Assembly: GCA_963775395.1 (NCBI GenBank)
Contig: CAVZIX010000005.1
Span: 62,001 to 126,000 of the forward strand
DNA: 64,000 bases
DNA from: JAIBJN01 sp963775395
GTDB lineage: Bacteria > Actinomycetota > Thermoleophilia > Gaiellales > Gaiellaceae
Direction of reading: 5' to 3'
The notes beneath the pieces were generated by a model that saw only the letters and a list, made by a program, of their open reading frames with translations, was not told the DNA's origin and ran no database searches. The translations under genes and the position numbers were made by a program. Within the stretch, counting starts at the first letter, position 1, and every line of letters begins with the position of its first letter. This document shows positions 15,448-23,523 of the stretch, piece by piece.

Positions 15448-15483
15448 TAGCGTCCAAAGCGGGTGGTGGCCCGGGGTGGCCCC
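15448..15483 (+). repeat. 36-bp dispersed repeat, copy B
   Basis: Identical over 36 bases to the reverse complement of 10397-10432. It lies between the sigma-factor start and the end of the DapA-family gene, 35 bases after the preceding ACCCACGAG stretch. With copy A it brackets 5.1 kb in inverted orientation. Confidence 0.85.
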
Positions 15484-15510
15484 GCCGGGACGAGGCGAAT
15501 CGGGCCGCGT

Positions 15511-16392
15511 CTAGTGGATGGCGCGCTCGCCGCTGGGCTGGCCGAGCCAGTCCGGCACGAGCGTGTCGAGCCGGTCGCGCTCCTCGTCCGTGAGACCGCG
15601 GAGGGGCGCACGGACGTCCTCGCGCACGGAGATCCCGCGCAGGGCGAGGATCCGCTTGAGCGCGGCGTGGCGCGGGAACGCCTCCAGGCCCTCCCGGAGC
15701 TCGCCCAGACGAGCGCTGCGCTCGGGGCTCGGCTCACGCACGGCGGCGGCGACGAGCTCGGGAAACGCGGTTGCGAGCGCCGAGACCGAGCCGCTGGCGC
15801 CCTGCCGCATGCCGGCGCCGATGAGGCTTTCCGCGCCGATGAAGATGTCGAGCCCTTCGATCAGGTACGGCTCGACGGCCTCGAACGGGGCGTCGGAGAC
15901 CTTCATCCCGGCGAGGTTGGGAGCGGCGTCACGCAGCTGCTCGACGACGCCGACCGGCACGGCGTATCCGCTCACCTTGGCGAACTCGTAGACGTAGAAC
16001 GGCGTCGGCGCACAGGCGCTCGCTGCCGCGGCCAGGTGCGCGAAGAGCGACTCGTCGTCGAGCTGGAAGTACGGCGGAGCGATGACCGCGACGGCGTCCG
16101 CACCCCCTGCCGCGGCATGCTCGGCGAGCGCGAGCGTGTCGGCGGTCGTCTGCGCACCGCAATGGACGGCAACGTCCAGCTTTCCCTCGCACGCGGCGAG
16201 GAAGAGGTCGGTGACGCGCTTGCGCTCCGCGAGCGAGAGGAGAATGCCCTCGCCGGTCGTGCCCATCGCCAGGATCCCGTCCAGACCGGCGCCCTCGAGG
16301 AAGTCGACGAGCGGCCCGAACGCATCCTCGTCGAGGGTCGCGCCGCCGTCACGGAATGGGGTCACGGCGGCGGCCAGGGTGCCCTTGATCAC
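15511..16392 (-). CDS. DapA-family lyase/synthase
   Basis: A 293-residue TIM-barrel enzyme of the dihydrodipicolinate synthase / N-acetylneuraminate lyase family. GTTGEG is the substrate-binding loop, the Schiff-base lysine lies in LAGMKVSDAP and the catalytic tyrosine in FYVYEFAKVSG. These enzymes form a Schiff base with pyruvate or a related keto acid. The absence of neighbouring lysine genes means the true substrate could be another keto-acid aldol. GTG 16392 is chosen because TAAGGT (16405-16400) lies 7 bases before it; starting at 16416 would put the promoter inside the gene. It is divergent from the enoyl-CoA hydratase. Confidence 0.85.
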   Translation of the reverse strand: MIKGTLAAAVTPFRDGGATLDEDAFGPLVDFLEGAGLDGILAMGTTGEGILLSLAERKRVTDLFLAACEGKLDVAVHCGAQTTADTLALAEHAAAGGADAVAVIAPPYFQLDDESLFAHLAAAASACAPTPFYVYEFAKVSGYAVPVGVVEQLRDAAPNLAGMKVSDAPFEAVEPYLIEGLDIFIGAESLIGAGMRQGASGSVSALATAFPELVAAAVREPSPERSARLGELREGLEAFPRHAALKRILALRGISVREDVRAPLRGLTDEERDRLDTLVPDWLGQPSGERAIH

Positions 16393-16399
16393 GGAGCGA

Positions 16400-16409
16400 A
16401 CCTTATGCT
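16400..16409. promoter_or_regulatory. Bidirectional promoter with overlapping -10 hexamers (dapA-like / enoyl-CoA hydratase)
   Basis: The ten bases ACCTTATGCT contain TAAGGT on the minus strand (16405-16400) and TATGCT on the plus strand (16404-16409), sharing the central TA. GTG 16392 lies 7 bases from one and ATG 16418 lies 8 bases from the other. Both transcripts would be leaderless or nearly so, and the two polymerases could not bind at the same time. Confidence 0.65.
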
Positions 16410-16417
16410 CTCGCACG

Positions 16418-17200
16418 ATGAGCGCGCTGAGGATCGAGCAGGACGGAGGCGTCCTGCGCGTGACGATCGCGAAGGCCGAGCGCCGGAACGCCTTCGACGC
16501 GGCCCTGATCGCCGAGCTGACCCACGCCTTCGCCGACGTGGGGGACGCGCGCGTGGTGGTGCTCGCGGGCGACGGACCGAGCTTCTGCGCCGGCGCGGAC
16601 GTGGAGTGGCAGCGGGCCTCGATCGACCTCTCCTACGACGAGAACGTCGAGGACGCCATGCGCCTCTACCGGATGCTCGAGACGATCGACGAGTGCCCGG
16701 CCCCCGTCGTCGCGCGCGTCCAGGGCTTCGCGCTCGGCGGCGGCTCCGGGCTCGCGGCGTGCGCCGACGTCGTCGTGGCGGCGCCCGACGCGGTCTTTGG
16801 CTTCACCGAGGTTCGGCTGGGGATCGTGCCCGCGGTGATCTCGCCCTTCGTGCTGGCACGCATCGGCGGAGGCGCCGCCCGGCGGTACTTCCTGACAGGA
16901 GAGCGCTTCGGCGCCGACGCCGCCCTGCGGATCGGGCTCGTCCACGAGGTCGCCGACGATCTCGACGAGGCGGTCGAGCAGGTCGTCGCTCACATCCTCG
17001 CCGCCGGCCCCGAGGCGGCCCGCGCGGCGAAGCGCCTCGTGCTCGAGCGCCCGCGCGGGGAGGCGACCGCGCAGCTGGCCGCCCGCCTGCGGACGAGCCC
17101 CGAGGGGCAGGAGGGCCTCCGCGCGTTCCTCGAGAAGCGCGCGGCGACCCTCCCGGACGGCGGCTCGTGGGGGGTTTTCTCCGAGCAGGAACCTCGCTAG
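16418..17200 (+). CDS. Enoyl-CoA hydratase/isomerase family protein
   Basis: A 260-residue crotonase-fold enzyme: ERRNAFDAAL near the N terminus, the oxyanion-hole segments FCAGADVEW and FALGGGSGLA, then GFTEVRLGIVPA with a glutamate in the catalytic position and a C-terminal trimerisation region. Its place between the two halves of methylcrotonyl-CoA carboxylase suggests the next step of leucine breakdown (methylglutaconyl-CoA hydratase), but crotonase specificity cannot be read reliably from sequence. ATG 16418 follows TATGCT by 8 bases. It ends at 17200, touching a small minus-strand gene. Confidence 0.88.
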   Translation: MSALRIEQDGGVLRVTIAKAERRNAFDAALIAELTHAFADVGDARVVVLAGDGPSFCAGADVEWQRASIDLSYDENVEDAMRLYRMLETIDECPAPVVARVQGFALGGGSGLAACADVVVAAPDAVFGFTEVRLGIVPAVISPFVLARIGGGAARRYFLTGERFGADAALRIGLVHEVADDLDEAVEQVVAHILAAGPEAARAAKRLVLERPRGEATAQLAARLRTSPEGQEGLRAFLEKRAATLPDGGSWGVFSEQEPR

Positions 17201-17325
17201 CCCGGCCCGCTCCCGCTTCCCCCGGTGCCCGTGCCCCAGGTGAGGAGCACGACCAGGGCGACCAGCGCGACGAGCGCGAGCACGACGGCGATCAGGCCGC
17301 GCCGGGCCAGGCGCCTAGTTCCCAT
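17197..17325 (-). CDS. Small single-span membrane protein
   Basis: A 42-residue frame, MGTRRLARRGLIAVVLA and onward: a basic start, one hydrophobic helix (about residues 10-29) and a Gly/Ser-rich end (GTGGSGSGPG). The ATG lies inside the last codons of the secreted Trp/Cys-rich gene (11-bp overlap), indicating translational coupling. The stop shares CTAG with the stop of the convergent enoyl-CoA hydratase. It resembles a membrane-anchored microprotein; the function is unknown. Confidence 0.55.
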   Translation of the reverse strand: MGTRRLARRGLIAVVLALVALVALVVLLTWGTGTGGSGSGPG

Positions 17326-17929
17326 GCGCGTACCCCCAAGCGCCGCCGGGGTAGCCGGTCAGGCGCACCCACGGCGTCTTCGTGTTGAAACAGAACTGGT
17401 AGCACTGCTGGAACTTCCCCTGCGCCCTGACGCGGTACATGCTCCGGCCCGCCCCGCCGTCGATGTCGAGGCTCGTGTGCCCCTTGAAGTCCCAGCCGGA
17501 GAACTGGAGGCAGCACTCGGCGGCGCGCCAGTACGTCGGTGACCACGGATTCGTCGTCTTGACGATCAACGAGCCCCCGGCCTTCCAGCACCAGCGGATC
17601 GTCAGGATGTACTTCCAGTAGAAGTAGCCGAACAGCGGGTGCTTGAGGCCGTGCCACCCGTGAACCTTCCTGCACCTGGTGCCCGCGCCCGCGACATCCG
17701 TGACGGCCTCGTCCGTGAACTCGGAGACTGCGAGGAGCGTCTCGCCGTTCTCCAGGACGACAGGCTCCTCCGTCGAGATGGTCTCCGCGGACGCGACGGT
17801 CGCCGCGGTGAGAAACGATGCCACGACCATGAGTAGCACGCCGATCCGTCCCGCACCAGCGAGGCTCCGGGGGCAGTTCTGGCGGGATGCGGCGTTTCTC
17901 CGCATCGCCGTGGCGAGCAGCGTGTGCAT
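17315..17929 (-). CDS. Secreted Trp- and Cys-rich protein of unknown function
   Basis: A 204-residue protein with a signal peptide (basic start MRRNAASRQ, hydrophobic IGVLLMVVASFLTAATVASA). The mature part begins acidic (ETISTEEPVVLENGE), then carries a domain of about 120 residues. That domain is rich in W, Y and C: RCRKVHGWHGLKHPLF, RWCWKAGG, AECCLQFSGWDF and QCYQFCFNTK. Six or seven cysteines suggest extracellular disulfides. I do not recognise the family. ATG 17929 is chosen for its GGGAGG 6 bases upstream and for the signal peptide. It is coupled to the microprotein at 17325. Confidence 0.75.
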   Translation of the reverse strand: MHTLLATAMRRNAASRQNCPRSLAGAGRIGVLLMVVASFLTAATVASAETISTEEPVVLENGETLLAVSEFTDEAVTDVAGAGTRCRKVHGWHGLKHPLFGYFYWKYILTIRWCWKAGGSLIVKTTNPWSPTYWRAAECCLQFSGWDFKGHTSLDIDGGAGRSMYRVRAQGKFQQCYQFCFNTKTPWVRLTGYPGGAWGYAHGN

Positions 17930-18093
17930 GTGCGACCTCCCAGTCCAGAACCGAGTCGAGGCCGCGGGCTGCGCCGCTCGAGTTCGCTTTCCTCGAGGAT
18001 AGACGAAGGTTGCCATGCCCGACAACGGCCCTTTCGGACATGGCCGCTCGGGCCGGAGACTAAGCTGCGGGCGCGCCGAGGGCGCATGAGCCG

Positions 18094-19716
18094 ATGACGA
18101 TCCGAAAACTCCTCGTGGCGAACCGCGGCGAGATCGCCGCGCGGGTCTTCCGCACCTGCCGGCGCCTCGGGATCGAGACCGTGGCCGTCTACGCACCTGA
18201 CGACGAGGGCTCTTTTCACACGCGCCAGGCGGACGAGGCGGTCTCCGTGCTCTCGTATCTCTACTCGGAGGAGATCGTCCGCGCGGCGAAGCAGGCGGGC
18301 GCCGACGCGATCCACCCCGGCTACGGCTTCCTGGCGGAGAACGGCGACTTCGCCGAGGCCGTGGACGCGGCGGGGCTCGTCTTCGTGGGGCCAGGCCCCG
18401 AGGCGATCCGGTCTGCCGGTGACAAGCTCGAGGCCAAGCGGCTCGCACGCGAGGCAGGCGTCCCGGTCGTCGAGTCCGGGGAGCCGGACGAGATCGGCTA
18501 CCCGCTGATCGTCAAGGCAGCCGCGGGAGGTGGCGGACGCGGGATGCGCGTCGTGCGCTCGCCCGACGAGCTCCAGGAGGCCCTCGAGGCGGCGAGCCGG
18601 GAGGCCGAGGCGGGCTTCCGCGACGGCCGCGTGTTCTGCGAGCGCTACGTCGAGCGTCCGCGCCACGTCGAGATCCAGGTTCTCGCGGACAGCCACGGGA
18701 CGACGATCCATCTGGGGGAGCGCGACTGCTCGATCCAGCGCCGCCACCAGAAGGTGCTCGAGGAGAGCCCCTCCCCCGCGCTGGACGACGACCTGCGCGC
18801 GGCCATGGGCGAGGCCGCGGTCGCCTTCGCGCGCGCCGTCGGCTACGAGAACGCGGGAACGGCCGAGTTCATGCTCGACGGCGAGCGCTTCTACTTCCTC
18901 GAGCTGAACGCGCGCCTCCAGGTCGAGCACCCGGTGACCGAGCTAGTCGCAGGGGTCGACCTCGTCGAGCAGCAGCTTCGCGTTGCCGGCGGCGAGCCCC
19001 TGACGGTCGAGCCACGGCCGCCGGAGGGCCACGCGGTCGAGGTGCGCCTCTACGCCGAGCACCCGCTGACCTTCCTCCCCCAGGCCGGCCGCCTCGAGCG
19101 CCTCGAGCTCCCGGACACGGTGCGCGTCGACGCGGGGGTCGAGGCCGGCGACGAGATCCCCGTCGCCTACGACCCGCTGATCGCGAAGCTGATCGCGCAC
19201 GCCGAGACACGGGAGGAGGCTCTCGACGACCTCTCCCGCGCGCTCCGCGCGACGCGCGTGGCGGGCGCGACCACGAACCTCGGCTTCCTCCGCTGGCTGG
19301 TCGACCATCCGGACGTTCGTGCCGGCCGCGCGACGACTGCGTTCCTGGAGGAGCATCCGCCGCTCTCGCCTTCCACCTCGCCGCCCGGACCGTGGTCGGG
19401 CGCGTGGAGGCTCAACCGCGACCGGACGGGGGCGCCGCCTCCGCTCCGCCCCCCGCCGACCGTCGAGCAGTCGGCTCACGCGGCCGACTCGGGAGGGGAG
19501 CAGAGCGCGATCACGGCGCCCATGCCCGGCGTCGTCATCCGCGTCCTTGCGGCGGAGGGCGATCGCGTCGAGCCGCGACAGCCGCTCGTCGTCCTCGAGG
19601 CGATGAAGATGGAGACGCCGCTCGTCTCGCCCTACGAGGGAATCGTCAGGCGGGTGCACGTCGCCGAGGGCGACCGCGTCGCCGGGGGCGCCGTCCTGGT
19701 CGAGCTGGAGGAGTGA
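18094..19716 (+). CDS. Acyl-CoA carboxylase alpha subunit (biotin carboxylase plus biotin carrier)
   Basis: A 540-residue protein. The biotin carboxylase region (about 1-440) shows LLVANRGEIAARV, HPGYGFLAEN, the ATP loop KAAAGGGGRGM, GERDCSIQRRHQK, and ELNARLQVEHPVTE at the active site. A Pro-rich linker (about 425-468) leads to a C-terminal carrier domain with the biotinylated lysine K505 in EAMKME. It lacks the middle BT domain of long (about 650-residue) MccA proteins. It should partner the beta subunit at 12697. A TAAGCT hexamer lies at 18061-18066. Its stop overlaps the pdxH ATG (TGATG). Confidence 0.9.
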   Translation: MTIRKLLVANRGEIAARVFRTCRRLGIETVAVYAPDDEGSFHTRQADEAVSVLSYLYSEEIVRAAKQAGADAIHPGYGFLAENGDFAEAVDAAGLVFVGPGPEAIRSAGDKLEAKRLAREAGVPVVESGEPDEIGYPLIVKAAAGGGGRGMRVVRSPDELQEALEAASREAEAGFRDGRVFCERYVERPRHVEIQVLADSHGTTIHLGERDCSIQRRHQKVLEESPSPALDDDLRAAMGEAAVAFARAVGYENAGTAEFMLDGERFYFLELNARLQVEHPVTELVAGVDLVEQQLRVAGGEPLTVEPRPPEGHAVEVRLYAEHPLTFLPQAGRLERLELPDTVRVDAGVEAGDEIPVAYDPLIAKLIAHAETREEALDDLSRALRATRVAGATTNLGFLRWLVDHPDVRAGRATTAFLEEHPPLSPSTSPPGPWSGAWRLNRDRTGAPPPLRPPPTVEQSAHAADSGGEQSAITAPMPGVVIRVLAAEGDRVEPRQPLVVLEAMKMETPLVSPYEGIVRRVHVAEGDRVAGGAVLVELEE

Positions 19717-20309
19717 TGGAGACCGCCGACCTCAACCCGGACCCGATCGCGCAGTTCCACCGCTGGCTCGAGGAGGCGGTCGCCGCGGGCGTCGAGATGC
19801 CCGAGGCCATGACGCTCGCAACCGCCGACGCGGAGGGGCGGCCGTCGGCGCGCACCGTCCTCCTGAAGTCGGCGGCTGAGGACGGCTTCCGGTTCTTCAC
19901 GAACATGGAGAGCCGCAAGGGCCGGGAGCTGGCCGAGAACCCGAACGGCGCGCTCGTCTTCCACTGGCCGCAGGAGCCGCGACGTCAGGTGACGGTCGCT
20001 GGGCCCGTCGCGCCGCTTCCCGGAGAGGAAGCGGAGGCTTACTTCCGCACGCGGCCTCCCGGGAGCCGGCTGGGGGCCTGGGCATCTCGCCAAACCAGCG
20101 TCATCCCCGACCGGGAGGTGCTCGACCGGGCGTTCGCCGAGGCCGAGGCGACGTACGGGGACGACCCGCCGCTCCCGCCCTGGTGGGGCGGCTACCTCCT
20201 GACGCCCACCCGTTTGGAGTTCTGGCAGAACCGCCCGAACCGCCTCCACGACCGCTTCCGCTACACGCGCGACGGCATTTCCTGGCGCCTAGAGCGCCTG
20301 GCTCCCTAG
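19716..20309 (+). CDS. pdxH: Pyridoxamine/pyridoxine 5'-phosphate oxidase
   Basis: A 197-residue FMN enzyme that makes pyridoxal 5'-phosphate. The N-terminal substrate region (DPIAQFHRWLEEA), the FMN-binding strand ARTVLLKS with FFTNMESRKG, LVFHWP, RQV and the C-terminal dimer tail (WGGYLLTP, EFWQNRPNRLHDR, WRLERLAP) are all intact. ATG 19716 overlaps the carboxylase alpha stop. Several PLP enzymes (TrpB, HisC, IlvA) are encoded in this window, but co-location with the carboxylase is probably accidental. It converges on the hydrolase gene with a 21-bp overlap. Confidence 0.93.
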   Translation: METADLNPDPIAQFHRWLEEAVAAGVEMPEAMTLATADAEGRPSARTVLLKSAAEDGFRFFTNMESRKGRELAENPNGALVFHWPQEPRRQVTVAGPVAPLPGEEAEAYFRTRPPGSRLGAWASRQTSVIPDREVLDRAFAEAEATYGDDPPLPPWWGGYLLTPTRLEFWQNRPNRLHDRFRYTRDGISWRLERLAP

Positions 20310-21089
20310 GAAGCTCCGCACCGCAGCGTTGAATTCCTCGGGCCGCTCCGCGCACGCGACATGCCCGGCACCCGAGAGCACCACGAGCTGCGACCCGGGG
20401 ACACTCGCATGGAGCTCCTCGGCGACGTGCAGCGGCGAGCGCGCGTCCAGCTCGCCGTAGAGAAGCAGCGTGGGCACGTCGATACGAGGGAGGACGTCGC
20501 GCAGATCGGCCTTCGCCATGGCACGGAGCATCGTCCGGCTCCCCGCGGGATGGAAGTCGCGCATGATCGTCAGGAGCTCGTCGGCGAGCCCGGGCGGCGC
20601 AGCGTCGGTGATGAAGCCCGGGATGTAGGCCCTAGCCCATTCATCCGGCGGACGCTCGAGCTCGGCTTCGGCCCGCGCCAATCGCTCCGCGACGACATCG
20701 GGAGGGAGCGACCCTGCCCACCCCGCGTAGGCGCCGGTGAGGACGAGCGAGGACGGGACGACGGGGTGGCGACGATAGAGCTCGAGGGCGAGAGCGCCTC
20801 CCCATGAGAGGCCGAGGACGTGAGGGCGCTCGATCCCGGCGGCGTCGAGCCAGGCCGCCAGGCAGTCCGCGTAATCGCTCATCTTCCAGCCGGCGGGCGG
20901 ATCGGAGCTCTGTCCACAGCCGGGCGTGTCCCACGCCGCGACGGCGAAGTCCCCACTCAGCCCCTCGAGCTGCCTGCGCCAGTGACGGTGGTCGCCCCAG
21001 CCGCCGTGGAGGAGGACGAGCGGCGGGCCCTCGCCGGCAGTCGCGTAGGCGATCCGCAGCTCTCCGACGCGGACGTCCTGAATGCGCAT
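20289..21089 (-). CDS. Alpha/beta-fold hydrolase
   Basis: A 266-residue alpha/beta hydrolase. The oxyanion loop is VLLHGGWGDHRHW; the nucleophile is S95 in GLSWGG, the acid D215 in GELDARSP and the base H243 in GAGHVAC. A cap domain lies at about 125-195. The family includes esterases, epoxide hydrolases and proline iminopeptidase-like enzymes; the substrate cannot be told. It has no signal peptide, so it is cytoplasmic. TAAAAT at 21104-21099 lies 9 bases before ATG 21089. Confidence 0.88.
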   Translation of the reverse strand: MRIQDVRVGELRIAYATAGEGPPLVLLHGGWGDHRHWRRQLEGLSGDFAVAAWDTPGCGQSSDPPAGWKMSDYADCLAAWLDAAGIERPHVLGLSWGGALALELYRRHPVVPSSLVLTGAYAGWAGSLPPDVVAERLARAEAELERPPDEWARAYIPGFITDAAPPGLADELLTIMRDFHPAGSRTMLRAMAKADLRDVLPRIDVPTLLLYGELDARSPLHVAEELHASVPGSQLVVLSGAGHVACAERPEEFNAAVRSFLGSQAL

Positions 21090-21180
21090 GAACAGGGCAT
21101 TTTAGACGCCTCCAGAGCACGTTTCCGGCCGCAGCCCGCGGGTAGGTGAAAGAGAGCGAAAACGATCCGAAGGAGGCTCG

Positions 21181-21768
21181 ATGGGTACCGAGCTGAATGG
21201 CAAAAGAGTCGCATTCCTGGCCACCGACGGCGTCGAGCAGGTCGAGTTGACCGAGCCGTGGGAGGCCGTCGAGAAGGCCGGCGGCGAGCCCGAGCTGGTC
21301 TCGCTCGAGACCGGCAAGATCCAGGGCTTCAACCATCACGACAAGGCGGACACGTTCCCGGTCGACAAGGCCGTCAAGGACGCAGAGCCGACCGACTACG
21401 ACGGGCTCGTCCTGCCGGGCGGGGTCATCAATCCCGACGTCCTGCGCATGGACGCGAAGGCGATGGCGTTCGTGCAGGCGTTCTTCGAGCAGGGCAAGCC
21501 GGTCGGCGCGATCTGCCACGGCCCCTGGAGCCTCGTCGAGACCGGCGTGGTCAAGGGTCGGACAGTCACGTCCTGGCCGAGCCTGAAGACGGACATCCGA
21601 AACGCCGGCGGCACGTGGGTCGACGAGGAGCTCGTGGTCGACCGCGGCCTGTTCACGAGCCGCAAGCCGGACGACCTGCCGGCCTTCTGCAAGAAGCTGG
21701 TCGAGGAGCTCGCCGAGGGCGAGCACGCCGAGCAGCGTGAGGCGGCCGAGGAGGCCCTGGCCCGCTAG
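21181..21768 (+). CDS. DJ-1/PfpI family protein
   Basis: A 195-residue class I amidotransferase-like fold of the PfpI/YhbO type. The nucleophile is C112 in GAICHGPW (nucleophile elbow); the glutamate that supports it is in the N-terminal VEQVELTEPW. The histidine follows the cysteine directly, as in PfpI proteases and glyoxalase III / deglycase-type members. A strong AAGGAGG (21169-21175) sits 5 bases before the ATG, so this gene is translated from a normal leader. The last 20 residues are an acidic helix (EHAEQREAAEE). A role in stress or aldehyde repair is likely by family. Confidence 0.88.
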   Translation: MGTELNGKRVAFLATDGVEQVELTEPWEAVEKAGGEPELVSLETGKIQGFNHHDKADTFPVDKAVKDAEPTDYDGLVLPGGVINPDVLRMDAKAMAFVQAFFEQGKPVGAICHGPWSLVETGVVKGRTVTSWPSLKTDIRNAGGTWVDEELVVDRGLFTSRKPDDLPAFCKKLVEELAEGEHAEQREAAEEALAR

Positions 21769-21772
21769 CCGG

Positions 21773-22093
21773 TCAGCCGAGGAGGTCCTTGAGGCGCATA
21801 GCGAGCCCTGCGTCGCCCTCGACGCGGATCTTGCCCATCAGGAAGGCGCCCATCGGGCTCTGCTCTCCGCGCACGATGCGGAGGAAGAGCTCCTCAGGGG
21901 CCGAGATGACACAGTCGGCGGCGGCGTCCGTCTCGCTCACCGAGACGGCGCCGTCGTCGACGGCCACACGCCAGCTCCCCGCGCCCTCGACGTCGAAGCG
22001 ATACGTGGCCTTCAGGCCGCGGGTGCGGGTGGCGCCTCCGGCCGTGCGCGCGGCGAGCTCGTCGAAGAACTCCCTGGCGCTCGTCGGAGCCAC
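21773..22093 (-). CDS. SCP2 sterol-binding domain protein
   Basis: A 106-residue single-domain protein of SCP2 type: the strand ATYRFDVEGAGSWRVAVDDG, then ADCVISAPEELFLRIVRGE and FLMGKIRVEGDAGLAMRL, which is the family signature. SCP2 domains bind lipids or fatty acyl-CoA. The GTG start lies four bases after the stop of the MFS gene upstream, so the two form an operon. It converges on the PfpI gene four bases away. Confidence 0.88.
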   Translation of the reverse strand: MAPTSAREFFDELAARTAGGATRTRGLKATYRFDVEGAGSWRVAVDDGAVSVSETDAAADCVISAPEELFLRIVRGEQSPMGAFLMGKIRVEGDAGLAMRLKDLLG

Positions 22094-22096
22094 GGC

Positions 22097-23290
22097 CTAG
22101 ATCGCCGCCACCGGCGCGGGCTCCGGCCCCGTGGGACGCCGGTACCGCGGCGCCGGGAGGAGCAGGGTGAGCGCGATGCAGACGAGCGGCCCGAGAGCCG
22201 TGCAGAGGAGCGCCGTCTCGAGGTCGACCGCGTCGGCGACGGCGCCCAGCGCGAGCGCGGCGATGCCGCCGAGGCCGATCGCGAGCCCGATCGAGAGCCC
22301 AGATGCGACACCGACCCGGCCGGGCAGGTACTCCTGGCTCATCACGAGGCTCACGCTGAACGTCCCGATCACGGCCGCTCCGGCGAAGAAGAGAGCGACG
22401 AGCCCGACCGTGCCGCCCACGAGCACATAGGTCGCGATCAGCGGCGGGGAAACGATGAAGCTGCCGAGGAGCACCTTGCGACGGCCGACGCGGTCGGCCA
22501 GCGGGCCGCCCAGCAGGGTGCCGAGGGCTCCGGCGAAGAGAAACAGGGCCAGCACGCGCGTCCCGTAGGCAGCGCCGTTGCCGCGCGAGACCTCGTACAG
22601 GGGGATGAACGTGAAGAGGCCCATGTGCGCGAGGCTCCGCAGACCGACGATGGCGAGGAGCATCAGGGTCCCACCCCACTGGTCTGCCGCCGCGGCGGCC
22701 CGCACCGCGACCTGTGCCGGCGCGAACGACGCCAGGTGCGGGAGCGCAAAGAGCAGCATCGAGGCGACGAGCAGGCCCGGGAGGGCAATGAACACGCCTC
22801 CGTCGAGGCCCAGGCCGAGCGTGATGACGAAGAACGACGCGACCAGCGGCCCGAGCGCGAACCCGATGTTGCCCCCCACCGAGAACAGCGACATCCCGCT
22901 CGCACGCTTGCTTCCGCTCACGTAGCTGGCGAACTTCGAGCCCTCCGGGTGGTAGGCGGCGACGCCGAGCCCCGAGAAGAGCACGCCGACGACCACGAGC
23001 CCGTAGCTCGGCGCGATCGAGGCGAACGCGATCCCGATGCCGGCGAGCGAGACGCCGGCGGGCAGCAGCCAGAGCGCCCCGCGCGCGTCCGACCAGAGGC
23101 CGAACGCCGGCTGGATGATCGACGAGCTGATCGTCGCCACGAGGATGAGCGCGCCCACCATCGTGTACGAGAGGTCGAACTTGGTCTCCAGAAAGGGCAG
23201 CAGCGCGGGCAGCGACCCCTGCGCCAGGTCGGTGCCCAGGTGGCCCGAGGAGAGGGCGGCCATGCCGCGGGAGTCGAAGCCATCCTTCAC
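22097..23290 (-). CDS. MFS transporter, fosmidomycin-resistance (Fsr) type
   Basis: A 397-residue major facilitator with about 12 hydrophobic helices. The Fsr-like start LAQGSLPALLPFLETKFDLSY, the GLWSDARG loop, YHPEGSKFASY (a histidine typical of this subgroup) and PLADRVGRRKVLLGS between helices 8 and 9 are visible. It is probably an exporter of small molecules at the inner membrane; the substrate is unknown. GTG 23290 is chosen because TAACGT (23303-23298) lies 7 bases upstream. A longer in-frame extension runs through the low-complexity repeat at 23343-23430 and is not credible. Confidence 0.85.
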   Translation of the reverse strand: MKDGFDSRGMAALSSGHLGTDLAQGSLPALLPFLETKFDLSYTMVGALILVATISSSIIQPAFGLWSDARGALWLLPAGVSLAGIGIAFASIAPSYGLVVVGVLFSGLGVAAYHPEGSKFASYVSGSKRASGMSLFSVGGNIGFALGPLVASFFVITLGLGLDGGVFIALPGLLVASMLLFALPHLASFAPAQVAVRAAAAADQWGGTLMLLAIVGLRSLAHMGLFTFIPLYEVSRGNGAAYGTRVLALFLFAGALGTLLGGPLADRVGRRKVLLGSFIVSPPLIATYVLVGGTVGLVALFFAGAAVIGTFSVSLVMSQEYLPGRVGVASGLSIGLAIGLGGIAALALGAVADAVDLETALLCTALGPLVCIALTLLLPAPRYRRPTGPEPAPVAAI

Positions 23291-23342
23291 GCGCGCAACG
23301 TTACCCGGGCGGCTTCGCGGCAAGTCCTCCCCAACCAACGAT

Positions 23343-23430
23343 GAAGCCCTCCTAAGGGGAGGGCTTCGAGGGGAGAGGTATTCGCCCGCGGGGGAGGGTG
23401 CGGGCTGGGGAGAGGGTGGAGCTGCGCTCT
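23343..23430. repeat. Hairpin-forming GGGGAGGG / CCCTCTCC-type intergenic repeat
   Basis: GAAGCCCTCC (23343-23352) pairs perfectly with GGAGGGCTTC (23358-23367). It is followed by a purine-rich run (GAGGGGAGAGG, GGGGGAGGGTGCGGGCTGG, GGAGAGGGTGGAG) around CGCCCGCGGG. This resembles the abundant REP-like elements of many high-GC bacteria. It lies between divergent genes; an 8-bp inverted repeat GGTATCGG/CCGATACC (23444-23451 and 23503-23510) follows, just before the aminopeptidase promoter. Confidence 0.6.
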
Positions 23431-23523
23431 GTGGCGCACTCTTGGTATCGGCCTCGCCGGGCAGGGGCTGATCCCTCGAAAGAGGCACGATCGGACCGCG
23501 CTCCGATACCATCCTGCCCGCCC

